Positions 7,654 through 16,170 are shown, counted from the first letter of the stretch. The stretch is 64,000 bases of DNA from RI-153 sp963721725 (GCA_963721725.1 CAVRLX010000004.1:1-64000); one strand, 5' to 3'. Notes: generated by a model not told the origin, from the letters alone. Program-made: numbers and translations.

Positions 7654-8652
7654 ATGCGTAAGTTGATTGGATTTGGATGGATTCTCTGGCTGTTGGCTGG
7701 CTGTGTGGCGCTGCCGACTGCGCCCGCTGCCCAGTCCCAAACCGCGGCGGTCAAACTGGGCGTGGGCTTTATCCCCAACGTGCAGTTTGCGCCTTTTTAT
7801 GTGGGTATGGAGAAAGGCTTTTTTGCCGCCGAAGGCATTGATCTCAGCCTGGACTATGGCTTTGAGAACGATTATCTTAAACTGGTGGGGACCAACGACT
7901 TTCAGTTTATGATCGGCAGCGGCGATCAGGTGGTGCTGGGCCGGGCACAGGGCTTGCCCGTGGTCTACGTGGCAAACTGGTACAGTCGTTATCCGGTGAC
8001 GATCTTTGCGCTTGCCGAGGCCAACATTACCGAGCCAGCCGATCTGGCGGGCAAAGCCATCGGCGTGCCTGGTCCGTTTGGAGCAACCTACATTGCGCTG
8101 CGCGCGCTGCTGGAGACGGCGGGTCTCAGCGAAGATGACATCCGCATGGAGAGCATTGGCTTTACACAGGCCGCCGCCGTCAGCGAGGGGCTGGTGGATG
8201 CCGCCGCCGACTATGCTGTGAACGGGCCTGTGGTGCTGGCGCAAGAGGGCATCGAGACCACGCAGATCGGGCTGGACGACTATGTGCAGATCCCGGCCAA
8301 CGGGCTGGTGACCAACGAGGCCACGCTGGCCGACCACCCGGCGTTGGTGGCGAGTATGGTGCGCGCCATGATGCAATCTGTTCAATATACATTGGATCAC
8401 CCGGACGAGGCGTTTGAGATTGCGCTGAAATTTGTGCCCGAAGCAGGCGGCGAGAATGCCCCGGTCAACCGCGCCGTCTTTGATGCCTCACTGCCCTATT
8501 GGCAGCCGCGGCCCGACGGGATATTGGGCATTTCCACAGCCGCGGAATGGGAAAACGTGGCCGAGTTAATGGTGCAGATTGGCCTGAGCGAGACCCTAGT
8601 CGATCCAGCCACGCTCTACACCAACCAATTCGTCGAGGATGCCGCCCCGTGA
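7654..8652 (+). CDS. ABC substrate-binding lipoprotein (NMT1/THI5-like), probable riboflavin uptake
   Basis: A 332-residue exported lipoprotein. The signal peptide ends in the lipobox LLAGC (Cys17), followed by a short linker. The mature part begins VKLGVGFIPNVQFAPFYVG, the typical opening of NMT1/ThiY-like binding proteins, and continues with EKGFFAAEGIDL and DLAGKAIGVPGPFG. Such proteins capture small ring compounds outside the membrane for a SsuBC-type transporter. It lies between the permease and ATPase genes, so the three form a complete importer. Ligand assignment to riboflavin rests on the upstream FMN riboswitch. Confidence 0.87.
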   Translation: MRKLIGFGWILWLLAGCVALPTAPAAQSQTAAVKLGVGFIPNVQFAPFYVGMEKGFFAAEGIDLSLDYGFENDYLKLVGTNDFQFMIGSGDQVVLGRAQGLPVVYVANWYSRYPVTIFALAEANITEPADLAGKAIGVPGPFGATYIALRALLETAGLSEDDIRMESIGFTQAAAVSEGLVDAAADYAVNGPVVLAQEGIETTQIGLDDYVQIPANGLVTNEATLADHPALVASMVRAMMQSVQYTLDHPDEAFEIALKFVPEAGGENAPVNRAVFDASLPYWQPRPDGILGISTAAEWENVAELMVQIGLSETLVDPATLYTNQFVEDAAP

Positions 8653-9419
8653 GCGCAGCGCAGCATCCAGCGCCGTTTTTGCGGGTACAGACCGTCTGCC
8701 ACGATTACGCGGCGGGCGAACAGCCCTTCCCCGCCCTGCACAACATCAGCTTTGAAGTCGCTGCCGGGGAATTCGTCTGTATCGTGGGCACAAGCGGCAG
8801 CGGCAAAAGTACATTGCTGCGCATCCTCGGCGGCCTGATTCGCCCCAGCAGCGGCACAGTCTGGCTGGGCAGTGAACCGGTGACTGAACCGCCGCCTGCG
8901 ATTGGCTTTGTCTTTCAAAAAAGTAACCTGATGCCCTGGCGCACTGTGTGGGAAAACGTGCTGCTGCCGCTGGAGATGCGCGGCAAAATCGACGAATCCG
9001 CCCAGCAGCAGGCCCAGGATCTGCTGGCAACTGTGGGCTTGCTCGATTTTGCCCATAGCTACCCGGCGCAGCTTTCCGGCGGCATGGCGCAACGGCTCGC
9101 CCTGGCGCGGGCGCTGATCCAACGACCGCACTTGCTCTTGCTAGACGAACCCTTTGGCGCGCTGGATGCCCTGACCCGTGAGCGGCTCAATCTGGAATTG
9201 CTAGAAATTCAACGCCGCTACCACCAGACCGTGGTCATGGTGACCCACAGCCTTGATGAAGCGGTCTTTCTGGCCGACAGGGTGCTGGTATTGGGTGGGC
9301 AACCCGGTGAAATCGTAGGGCAAGTGGCGGTAGATCTGCCTCGTCCACGCACGCTGGAGACCATTGCCGATCCACGCTATGGGCAGGTGCGGGTACGGGT
9401 GCGTCAGCAGATTGGTTGA
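8649..9419 (+). CDS. ABC transporter ATP-binding protein, probable riboflavin uptake
   Basis: A 256-residue ATPase of the SsuB/TauB/ThiZ group. All nucleotide-binding motifs are present: Walker A GTSGSGKST, Q-loop FVFQKSNLMPWRTV, signature LSGGMAQR, Walker B LLLLDEP, D-loop GALD and H-loop VTHS. A GTG start at 8649 overlaps the TGA of the binding-protein gene (GTGA), which implies translational coupling. Upstream in-frame residues belong to the previous gene's coding region. A strong bidirectional terminator follows, closing the operon. Confidence 0.92.
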   Translation: MSAAQHPAPFLRVQTVCHDYAAGEQPFPALHNISFEVAAGEFVCIVGTSGSGKSTLLRILGGLIRPSSGTVWLGSEPVTEPPPAIGFVFQKSNLMPWRTVWENVLLPLEMRGKIDESAQQQAQDLLATVGLLDFAHSYPAQLSGGMAQRLALARALIQRPHLLLLDEPFGALDALTRERLNLELLEIQRRYHQTVVMVTHSLDEAVFLADRVLVLGGQPGEIVGQVAVDLPRPRTLETIADPRYGQVRVRVRQQIG

Positions 9420-9436
9420 TCAGCGCGGGGATAAAA

Positions 9437-9486
9437 GTGGATCAAAAAGGCCGCCAGTGAGTTCGCTGGCGGCCTTTTTGATCCAC
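9437..9486. terminator. Bidirectional terminator between convergent genes
   Basis: A 21-bp perfect stem (GTGGATCAAAAAGGCCGCCAG and its complement) with an 8-base loop. Runs of A on the left and T on the right make it work for both the transporter operon (plus) and the foldase gene (minus). Confidence 0.92.
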
Positions 9487-9493
9487 TCAAAAT

Positions 9494-11104
9494 TTATAGC
9501 CCAGAGGGCAACTTGGCGTTCAAGTCTGTGGGGCGTTCAATGTCCAAAGTCAAGGTCTGCTCTTGGAGCCACGCATCAAAAGCCGTGACCCGCTCTTGTT
9601 GCAGTTGGCTTTCCTCTTTAGCGCGATTTTCATCCCGGTCGGTCACCTCGATCAGGTGATATCCAAAATCGGTCTTTACTGGCTGGCTAAGCTCGCCGAT
9701 GGGCAGCGCAAAGGCCGTTTCTTCAAACTCAGCCACAAAGGCACCGCGCCCCACCCAACCCAGATCCCCACCATTGGCTCCGCTGCCAGTATCGTCGCTG
9801 TATTCCTGGGCCAGTTGGGCAAAATCCTCACCGTCAAGAATACGTTGACGCAGCTCTTCGGCCAGGGCCAACGCCTCGGCCTCGTTCAGCGTATCCGCCG
9901 CGGGCACAGTATCGGTCAGGGTCTCGCCCGCCGCCAGATCCGGCGTGATCACCGCGCTACTGGTAATCTCGCTTGTGCTGGTGATTTCACCTGTGCCCGT
10001 GATCTCGGCACTTTCGGTGAGTTCGGGGGTATCGGTGATCTCAGCACTCTCGGTGATTTCGTTGGTGCTAGTGATATCGCTAGTGTCAGCAACATCAGCA
10101 GCCTCGGTAACCTCACTCGTCGCCGTGATTTCGGCAGCGTCGGTGAGTGCGGGGGTATCGGTGATCTCAGCCGTGCCGGTGATCTCGGCGGTGTCAGTCA
10201 ACGGCTCGGTTTCATCAACCCGGATCAGAATGTGGCGCACCTCGATCTGCGCTTCGGTGGTTTCCACACCCTCGTTGCCGATAGTTTCCTGCATTTTCTC
10301 TCTGAGCAAGCGGGCACGGATGATCTCGCGATATTCGGCCACCGACAGCCCGGCCTGCTCTTCCAGACGCTCGGAAAGGGTCTGTAGCCCTTCTTCATAT
10401 TGAACGTCATCCAGAATGGGCAACGGCTCTGGCGTGGGCGCATCCACCGTTTCCGTCAATGTGCCGGTCTCGCTCACCACTTCGGTTTCGGTAATCGCCG
10501 ATTGAGCTTCCAGCGTGGGCGTCGGGGTGAAGAGTTCCGCCGTAGCGGTGGCGGCCACGCCGGCTTCCGCCGTGGCTGTCGCTTGCGGCACGGTCAGCGC
10601 GCCCAACGAGCGGGCGATCTCATCGCGCAGGGCTTCGTCCACCTCTTCATCACTGACGCTAATCCCCATTTCAGCCGCCTTGAGGGCAACCACTTTTTCC
10701 TCGATCATCTGGTTGACAACCTGGGTTCCCAGCGACAGCGGGCTGCTCAAGGTAGCTTGGATCTGGGCAATCTGCGATTGGAAGAAGCTCTGTTCGCCGA
10801 ACTGCTGCGAAAAGAGCTGCAACTGCTGTAATTGATTTTCTAACTGGCTTTTTTGCAGGCGAGTGCGCTGCCAGAATTCGCGTGTGATAATGGGCTGGCC
10901 TTCCACACGGGCCAACACACTGCGCGGCTTGATCACAGCCTCGCTAATAATCCCCGCAAAGACGAGTAAGAGCGCCAACAAAATGGCGGCACCGCCCACC
11001 AACACAACCCGACGATTCCGATCCTGATCACGCAGACGCAGGCGCGTCTGTTTGCGATTTTCGGCCTTAGGTTCTTGGGGTAGATTTCGTTTTCGTTCTG
11101 CCAT
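9494..11104 (-). CDS. Membrane-anchored parvulin-type peptidyl-prolyl isomerase with Thr/Glu repeat insert
   Basis: A 536-residue SurA/PrsA-like foldase. A basic N-terminus (1-32) precedes one membrane anchor (about 33-53), so the rest lies outside the cytoplasm. A SurA_N-like chaperone region (about 60-290) contains a Thr/Ala-rich linker at about 170-225. The parvulin domain opens with EVRHILIRV (288-296) and resumes at about 405 with the helix LAEELRQRILDGEDF, then GGDLGWVGRG and FGYHLIEV. Between these, residues 298-404 are low complexity, built from variants of TDTAEIT. Parvulins catalyse cis-trans isomerisation of prolyl bonds in exported proteins. The insert lies at the loop after the first strand, so the fold may be preserved. 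Confidence 0.88.
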   Translation of the reverse strand: MAERKRNLPQEPKAENRKQTRLRLRDQDRNRRVVLVGGAAILLALLLVFAGIISEAVIKPRSVLARVEGQPIITREFWQRTRLQKSQLENQLQQLQLFSQQFGEQSFFQSQIAQIQATLSSPLSLGTQVVNQMIEEKVVALKAAEMGISVSDEEVDEALRDEIARSLGALTVPQATATAEAGVAATATAELFTPTPTLEAQSAITETEVVSETGTLTETVDAPTPEPLPILDDVQYEEGLQTLSERLEEQAGLSVAEYREIIRARLLREKMQETIGNEGVETTEAQIEVRHILIRVDETEPLTDTAEITGTAEITDTPALTDAAEITATSEVTEAADVADTSDITSTNEITESAEITDTPELTESAEITGTGEITSTSEITSSAVITPDLAAGETLTDTVPAADTLNEAEALALAEELRQRILDGEDFAQLAQEYSDDTGSGANGGDLGWVGRGAFVAEFEETAFALPIGELSQPVKTDFGYHLIEVTDRDENRAKEESQLQQERVTAFDAWLQEQTLTLDIERPTDLNAKLPSGL

Positions 11105-11149
11105 CGAAGTTTCCTTCTGCTAACCAAGATGATTCGGGGTCAAGATGGC

Positions 11150-11185
11150 AAATAGGGGCATAGGATAATTCCTAGGCCCCTATTT
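11150..11185 (-). terminator. Terminator of the rpsF-rpsR unit
   Basis: A 15-bp stem with one mismatch, AAATAGGGGCATAGG with CCTAGGCCCCTATTT, and a 6-base loop. It lies about 30 bases after the bS18 stop on the minus strand and also just upstream of the foldase gene. Confidence 0.7.
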
Positions 11186-11213
11186 CATCTCACACGGTCA
11201 ATAAGCGATGGCG

Positions 11214-11486
11214 CTATGAGCGGCGGCGGGTGACGCGCACATGCTCACGGGTATAGGGCATGAGGGCCAAATGGCGAGCACGTTTGATCTCCCGTGTAAT
11301 CTTGCGCTGCATGCGTGCGCTGATGCGGCTCTTGCGTCGCGACAAAATGCGCCCATGTCGATCCACAAAGCGGCTCAGAACTTGCACACGCTTGTAGTCA
11401 ATATCGTCCATGCTCACTTCGCGGGCCAGACTGCGCAAATTGCGCCGTCCCCCCACCGCCGCCGCCACCACCGCCGCCGCTACCAC
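11214..11486 (-). CDS. rpsR: Small ribosomal subunit protein bS18
   Basis: The C-terminal 75 residues are clearly bS18: NLRSLAREVSMDDIDYK, then VLSRFVDRHGRILSRRKS and the closing IKRARHLALMPYT. bS18 binds 16S rRNA beside bS6 on the platform of the small subunit. The start in this frame is doubtful. The first residues (Val/Ala-rich, from a GTG) are just the out-of-frame reading of a Gly-rich GGT/GGC stretch. That stretch is sensibly read in the frame of the acidic ORF at 11398-11706. Removing one G from the GGGGGG run near 11450 would join the two into one protein of about 160 residues. Frameshifted or mis-sequenced as it stands. Confidence 0.85.
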   Translation of the reverse strand: MVAAAVVAAAVGGRRNLRSLAREVSMDDIDYKRVQVLSRFVDRHGRILSRRKSRISARMQRKITREIKRARHLALMPYTREHVRVTRRRS

Positions 11487-11706
11487 CGCGACCGCCGCCC
11501 CCCGAACCGCCGCTCGACTCCTTCGTGCGCGAGAAAACGGCCGGCCCCTCAGAATAGGTTACGCCCCCGTCATCATCGTCATAGTCATCGTTATCGTCGG
11601 CAGCGGGGACATCTTCGTCAAATTCGTCGTCGCCGCTATAATCGTCGTCGTAGTCGTTGTCGACTTCTTCAATCTCTTCAGATTCGTTCATCAACTCTGC
11701 ACTCAT
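11398..11706 (-). CDS. Acidic and glycine-rich leader, probably the N-terminus of bS18 in another frame
   Basis: A 102-residue frame starting MSAELMNESEEIEEVDND. Residues 8-48 are almost all Asp/Glu with Tyr and Ser. A short neutral piece (VTYSEGPAVFSRTKESS) follows, then a run of about 20 residues that is nearly all Gly. After the glycine run the frame loses sense and stops, while bS18 begins in the neighbouring frame at the same spot. A good start with upstream GGAG and placement right after rpsF suggest this is translated. It may be a natural N-terminal extension of bS18, joined by a true single-base difference or by programmed frameshifting. Alternatively it is a separate acidic protein. 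Confidence 0.6.
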   Translation of the reverse strand: MSAELMNESEEIEEVDNDYDDDYSGDDEFDEDVPAADDNDDYDDDDGGVTYSEGPAVFSRTKESSGGSGGGGRGGSGGGGGGGGGGTAQFAQSGPRSEHGRY

Positions 11707-11901
11707 ATAAAGTCTCCTTCATTTGTCCGGGACAATGCCGGACGCCTAGTATTGGCCACACGCTTCCTACCAGATGAACATGGACCCTGCGAATTGTTGG
11801 TATCCATCCGCTGTCAGCGTGCGGCCCTGTTTCGTTCTTAGAACAGGGCTACTGGGATACGAGAAACGTTCTCGTCCTCTAGGAATTTCTTGCAGGCGCA
11901 G

Positions 11902-12207
11902 CTATTCGCCTGTACGCACCACAAGAAATCGAATCACGTTCTCGTTCAGGCGCAAGATGCGCTCCACTTCGGTCACCGCTTTGGGCGGCATTTCCACGTT
12001 GTGGAGGATGTAATAGCCTTCAAAGAAATTCTTGATGGGGTAGGCCAGCTTGCGTTGCCCCCAGATTTCGGTGCTTACAATCTGACCCTTGTTGGCGGTA
12101 ATCACCTGGGATACGCGCTCGTCTAATGCTTTGGTCGCATCGTTGTCCATCTCTGGCTGGATGATGTAGACCAGTTCATACTGATTCATCGCTAATTCTG
12201 CTGTCAT
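11902..12207 (-). CDS. rpsF: Small ribosomal subunit protein bS6
   Basis: About 102 residues, the usual bS6 size. The core NQYELVYIIQPEMDND and GQRKLAYPIKNFFEGYYILHN are characteristic, and ILRLNENVIRFLVVRTGE closes the domain. bS6 pairs with bS18 on the small-subunit platform. The ATG at 12207 is chosen because AAAGGAG lies about ten bases before it. The frame is open further upstream, but those residues have no match to the family. Downstream on the same strand lies the bS18 gene. The ssb gene often found between the two is absent. Confidence 0.93.
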   Translation of the reverse strand: MTAELAMNQYELVYIIQPEMDNDATKALDERVSQVITANKGQIVSTEIWGQRKLAYPIKNFFEGYYILHNVEMPPKAVTEVERILRLNENVIRFLVVRTGE

Positions 12208-12427
12208 GCCCGCGTTTCTCCTTTTACGTCTTTCCATGGGCTTGCCCACAGCACACGCTGTGAACAGAAAGAGCAAGGCTGACCTCCATATTCAAGATCT
12301 CGTTATGCCTTGCCGCAGGTCCAATCGTGAATGTTAGCACAAGGCTAGGCGACACGCAAAAATGAGGCTTGTCAATTTGATGCCTTTCCTTTGCACAAGT
12401 GACTTTCATCAGCGCGTCCCACCAATT

Positions 12428-12455
12428 TTGTACTTTTGCCAAAATCAGCTATACT
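12428..12455 (+). promoter_or_regulatory. Promoter for tRNA-Pro
   Basis: TTGTAC (12428-12433) and TATACT (12450-12455) are 16 bases apart. The expected start near 12462 is only a few bases before the mature tRNA end at 12466. Confidence 0.65.
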
Positions 12456-12465
12456 CACATCCAAT

Positions 12466-12539
<74 letters not shown>

Positions 12540-12550
12540 CACAGAAAAAC

Positions 12551-12590
12551 AAAGAGCGCAGTGCCAACAATGTTGGCACTGCGCTCTTTT
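12551..12590. terminator. Terminator after tRNA-Pro
   Basis: A 19-bp perfect stem (AAAGAGCGCAGTGCCAACA and complement) around one base, followed by TTTT on the plus strand and A-rich on the other side. It can serve both the tRNA and the convergent DUF4037 gene ending at 12617. Confidence 0.9.
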
Positions 12591-12616
12591 GTGATTGGCG
12601 TTGTAATTAGCAGTTC

Positions 12617-13675
12617 TTACGCCGCTGGCTTCAACTGCAACATCTCGTCCCAGGTTGCCAGATCGAGGCGATCCACAAAGCCGCTGTGGAACTCCTCCAT
12701 GTAGACCTGATCCCACACGGGGACGACGGTTTTGATCTCCGGCGGCAGCTTTTGGATGATCTCGGCGTAGGCGTGTTCCATGATGCGGTAGCCCGATGTG
12801 GCAGAGGGCTGGAACGTGGGGTGCGGGGCGATGATGCCATCTTCCACCAGGGTAGCGTCGAGCACGTCGGCGATGGCGTGCAGCAGATCCAGTTTACGTT
12901 CCCACGGCGTGGAGAGTTTTACGGCTTCGTGCACGTAGTCGCCCATGCGGTCATACATGCGCGGCAGTCGTTCAAAGAAGGCCATCAGCCACTTGTCATA
13001 AGGGAAATATTGCTTGTCCAAAAGGAAGGCCAGATGAATGCCCAGGCGGATGGCATTGCTGAAGCGGGTGGTGGCGTAAAATTCGTTGTCGCGCAAGAGG
13101 GCACGCTTGAGCGCGTAGGTTCCCATACCAGAGAAAAAACGGCTCCAATGGGCAATGCGGCGCAAACGCACCGGCTCTGGATAGTAGCCCTTGAAAACCT
13201 GGCGAATAGCGCTAAATTCGCCCAGTGGATCGTACCAGACCTCGCCGTTGACAATGTGAATAATGTCCTCTTCGGGGATGCGCAGCCACTCTTGCCAGCT
13301 TTGTGGCGCATGGTCCAGGCCCACGGTGCGGCGCAAAAAGGCGCTTAAATTGTCTGGGGCCAGCCCCGCCCCCACCAAATGGGCCTCGCGCAGCGAGTGT
13401 CCGCGATATGAGGCGGGAAGGTGCCTCCCCAGCGTCTCCAGGATCGCCTGTCGCTTTGTCTCGAAGACCGCTTCCGGCATCAACGCATCAATGCGCAATC
13501 CCCAGTGGTGATCACGCGAATACTCGTCATCCAAGCGCAGCGCCTCGGAGCCATAGCCAAAGACGCCGAAAGCAGTACGCTCCGTCTCGGCGGGGAAGTG
13601 TTCTGCTAAAATTGGCTTCACAACCTCTTCAAAGAAGGCCCGGCTAACGTCGATAATTGAATCACTCATCATCAT
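12617..13675 (-). CDS. DUF4037 domain protein (nucleotidyltransferase-like)
   Basis: A soluble protein of about 350 residues with the DUF4037 signature FGYGSEALRLDDEYSRDHHWG near residues 38-58. It resembles the GS...D-x-D active-site pattern of the polymerase-beta nucleotidyltransferase fold. The rest is helical, with Trp/Arg-rich segments such as HWSRFFSGMGTYALKRALL. Substrate and role are unknown for the family. The start is one of three adjacent ATG codons (MMMSD). It is monocistronic between the tRNA terminator and the inverted repeat at 13692. A member of the nucleotidyltransferase superfamily is likely; anything more specific would be a guess. Confidence 0.8.
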   Translation of the reverse strand: MMMSDSIIDVSRAFFEEVVKPILAEHFPAETERTAFGVFGYGSEALRLDDEYSRDHHWGLRIDALMPEAVFETKRQAILETLGRHLPASYRGHSLREAHLVGAGLAPDNLSAFLRRTVGLDHAPQSWQEWLRIPEEDIIHIVNGEVWYDPLGEFSAIRQVFKGYYPEPVRLRRIAHWSRFFSGMGTYALKRALLRDNEFYATTRFSNAIRLGIHLAFLLDKQYFPYDKWLMAFFERLPRMYDRMGDYVHEAVKLSTPWERKLDLLHAIADVLDATLVEDGIIAPHPTFQPSATSGYRIMEHAYAEIIQKLPPEIKTVVPVWDQVYMEEFHSGFVDRLDLATWDEMLQLKPAA

Positions 13676-13691
13676 AGCTTTCTGCCAAACG

Positions 13692-13753
13692 AGTAACGAG
13701 TAATGAGTAAAGGCCAGCCACGTTGCTGAACCCTTTACTCATTACTCGTTACT
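13692..13753 (-). terminator. Long inverted repeat built from GAGTAA words, terminator of sugar ABC operon
   Basis: Perfect 22-base arms (AGTAACGAGTAATGAGTAAAGG and its complement) flank an 18-base loop, with more related words (ACGAATAACGAGTAAATA) beside them. It lies 18 bases beyond the stop of the binding-protein gene on the minus strand. It has no classic T-run but should form a very stable hairpin. Confidence 0.6.
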
Positions 13754-13770
13754 TATTTACTCGTTATTCG

Positions 13771-14988
13771 TTACTCCGCGGCGGCTTCCACATTCTCCGC
13801 CGTGTAGACCGTGAACGGCCCCATCAAGACGCGCAGACCGGCGTCCCGTGTGGGATCTTTCTCAATGGTGTAGGTTCCCATGCGCCCGGCCTCGAAGGTC
13901 TGGCCTTCTTCCGCGGTGATGGCGCCGGTTGCCAGCAGATAGGTGGTGTAATAGCTCAGGTAGCCCAGATCCACGAAACTCCACAGGGCGAACTCCGGCG
14001 CGCAGCCGTTGAGCGTGTACGAGACCATTTCGGCGGGCAAGCCCAAACCGCTGATCTTGACCTGTTCGCACAGACCTTCATCCTGCATGGCCTTGGCAGC
14101 AGCCGCAATGCCCACGCTGGTGGGAGCCATGATCAGCTTCAGATCGGGGTATTTGTCCACCAGGGCCAGGGCTTGGTTGTAGCTGTCCTCGGATTGGTCG
14201 TTGCCATAGACCAGATCGACCAATTCCAGGTTGGCATATTTGGCATCTTCGGCCAGCACTTTCTGGAAGGCGGCGTTCCAGGCATTCTGGTTGGCGGCGT
14301 CGGGCGAGGCCGAGAGAATCGCCAGTTGGCCGCCCTCTTCGCCCATGATGCTCAGCGACATATCGGCCATGACGGTGCCGATCTCGGCGAAGTCTACCTG
14401 GGCCACGAAGACATCTTCACCCTCGGCCGACGGAATCGGCGAATCCCAGGTGACGACGGTCAACCCGGCTGCTTTGGCCGCCTGCACCGCCGGCACCAGT
14501 TGATCGCCAGCGTTGTTGGAGATCATAATGGCGTCTATGCCCTGGGTGGTGGCGGTGGTGATGATCTCGATCTGGCCTTGTACGCTGTTATCGGCGGTTG
14601 GCCCCAGGAATTCGGGGGCAGGTGCGCCTAGTTCAGCGGCGGCTTCGGCAGCGCCCTGGTTGGCCTGATCAAAGACGAGAATGCCCAGGAATTTGGGCAA
14701 CAGTACCGTGCTGATCTCCTGGCCCGGCTCGGCCACCACGGCCTCGCCCGCAGCCGCTTCTTCTTCGGCCACTTCTTCTTCGGCAGGTTCTTCCGTGGCT
14801 TCCGCTTCGGCGGGTTCCTCGGTCGCTTCTGCCTCGGCGGCCTCTGTAGGGGCAGCGGTCGGTTCGGCCGGGGCTTCCGTGGGCGCGGCGGCTGGTTCGG
14901 CCGGGGCTGGCGTGCTACTTCCACACGCAGCCAGCATCAGCGACGCCAACATCAATAGTGTAATCAACAACGACGAAGTCTTGCGCAT
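13771..14988 (-). CDS. Sugar ABC transporter substrate-binding lipoprotein (RhaS/LsrB-like)
   Basis: A 405-residue exported lipoprotein. The signal peptide ends in the lipobox LAAC (Cys22). It is followed by a linker of about 65 residues made of Ala, Glu, Pro and Thr that becomes strongly acidic. The binding domain (about 90-400) is a periplasmic-binding-protein type 1 fold with PTADNSVQGQIEII, IDAIMISNNAGD and LAILSASPDAANQNAWNAAF, as in rhamnose and autoinducer-2 binding proteins. It is the last gene of the operon with two permeases and a double ATPase. The ligand is not certain; rhamnose or another deoxysugar is most likely. Confidence 0.88.
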   Translation of the reverse strand: MRKTSSLLITLLMLASLMLAACGSSTPAPAEPAAAPTEAPAEPTAAPTEAAEAEATEEPAEAEATEEPAEEEVAEEEAAAGEAVVAEPGQEISTVLLPKFLGILVFDQANQGAAEAAAELGAPAPEFLGPTADNSVQGQIEIITTATTQGIDAIMISNNAGDQLVPAVQAAKAAGLTVVTWDSPIPSAEGEDVFVAQVDFAEIGTVMADMSLSIMGEEGGQLAILSASPDAANQNAWNAAFQKVLAEDAKYANLELVDLVYGNDQSEDSYNQALALVDKYPDLKLIMAPTSVGIAAAAKAMQDEGLCEQVKISGLGLPAEMVSYTLNGCAPEFALWSFVDLGYLSYYTTYLLATGAITAEEGQTFEAGRMGTYTIEKDPTRDAGLRVLMGPFTVYTAENVEAAAE

Positions 14989-15063
14989 ACATCTCTCCTT
15001 TTGGAATAAATGAGTATATAGAAGTGGCCGGGCGCAAGCAATCTACCGGCAACCGGCCACCTT

Positions 15064-16080
15064 TTACCGCCGAAAAACGCTGCTGATCCGCCGCAGCCAG
15101 TTGGGAACCAGCACAGAGAGGATCAGCAGGCTGCCGATCACGCCGGTTTGGATGTTGCCGGTGACGTTGAGCAGCGACATGCCGTTGCGCAGGTTGAGGA
15201 TCAATAGGATCGCCAGCCCCACGCCCACCAGTGTGCCAGAGCCGCCGAAGATGCTGACGCCGCCCAGCAAGACCATGGTGATAATGTCCAACTCGAAGCC
15301 CTCTGCCGTGTTGCCGCGCACTGCGCCCAGGCGCGCCGCCGATCGAATGCCCGCCAGCGCCGAGACAAAGCCCGATGCTACAAAGAGCCAAAATTTAACC
15401 CGCTCGACGCGCACGCCAGAATAGCGGGCCACGTCGCGGCTGTTGCCGATGACGTAGACCGTGCGGCCAAAGCCTGACAGTTGCAGCACAATCAGGGTAA
15501 CGATTAGCAGCACAAAGAAGACCACCAAACTCAACGGAAACGGCCCCACAATCGGCTGTTGCCCCAGGCGGTTGAACCAGTCGGGGAAGCCAGTAATCGA
15601 ACGATCTTCCAGCAAGATGCGGGCTATGCCACGAAAGCCGATTAGCCCGGCCAGGGTCACCGCCAGCGAAGGCAAACCGATGCGGGCAATCCAGAAGCCG
15701 TTGAATGCGCCGCACAGCACGCCCACGCCCAGCCCGGCCAGAATGCCCAGCGGCACGGGTACGCCCATCTCAAAGAGCGCGGCCAACGTACACGCGGCCA
15801 GCGCCATAATCGACGCCACCGAAAGGTCGATCTCGGCGTTGATGATGATCAGCGTCATGGTCAGCGCCACGATGATCTTTTCAATGGAAAGCTGGAAGAG
15901 ATTGATCTGGTTGGCTGGTTGCAGATAGAAAGGCGAGCGGATCACGTTGAAGAGGATCACCGCCAGCAGCAGCAAAAAGAGCAATCCTTCCCAACTGCGC
16001 AGGCGCGCCCACATTGCCGTCCAGTTGGGCGATTGTAGAGCCAGTTGATCCGCAGATGATGCAGGTTTCACAGATTTCAT
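15064..16080 (-). CDS. Sugar ABC transporter permease (RbsC/RhaQ-like)
   Basis: A 338-residue membrane protein with about eight to ten hydrophobic segments. It carries the ribose-type permease signatures ALTMTLIIINAEIDLSVAS and GGVSIFGGSGTLVGVGLA. It is one of two related permeases in this operon, which would form a heterodimer in the transporter. It lies upstream of the binding-protein gene. The MOSC gene and HigBA separate it from its partner permease at 17457. The N-terminus up to about residue 30 is hydrophilic. Confidence 0.88.
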   Translation of the reverse strand: MKSVKPASSADQLALQSPNWTAMWARLRSWEGLLFLLLLAVILFNVIRSPFYLQPANQINLFQLSIEKIIVALTMTLIIINAEIDLSVASIMALAACTLAALFEMGVPVPLGILAGLGVGVLCGAFNGFWIARIGLPSLAVTLAGLIGFRGIARILLEDRSITGFPDWFNRLGQQPIVGPFPLSLVVFFVLLIVTLIVLQLSGFGRTVYVIGNSRDVARYSGVRVERVKFWLFVASGFVSALAGIRSAARLGAVRGNTAEGFELDIITMVLLGGVSIFGGSGTLVGVGLAILLILNLRNGMSLLNVTGNIQTGVIGSLLILSVLVPNWLRRISSVFRR

Positions 16081-16105
16081 AGTCGTGATTTCTAAAGGGA
16101 GACGA

Positions 16106-16170
16106 AGGACGATGGACGGAGGACGTTAGAACGAAATCACGTTCGTCTATCGTCCCCCGTCCATCGTCCT
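16106..16170. repeat. Inverted repeat built from GACGATGGACGG words
   Basis: The left arm at 16106-16135 (AGGACGATGGACGGAGGACG...) and the right arm at 16141-16170 (...CGTCCCCCGTCCATCGTCCT) are inverted repeats with a few mismatches. It sits at the MOSC-permease junction, and its right arm overlaps the MOSC stop codon at 16147. The last codons of that gene, including the tail MDGGR, are made of repeat sequence. Confidence 0.6.
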
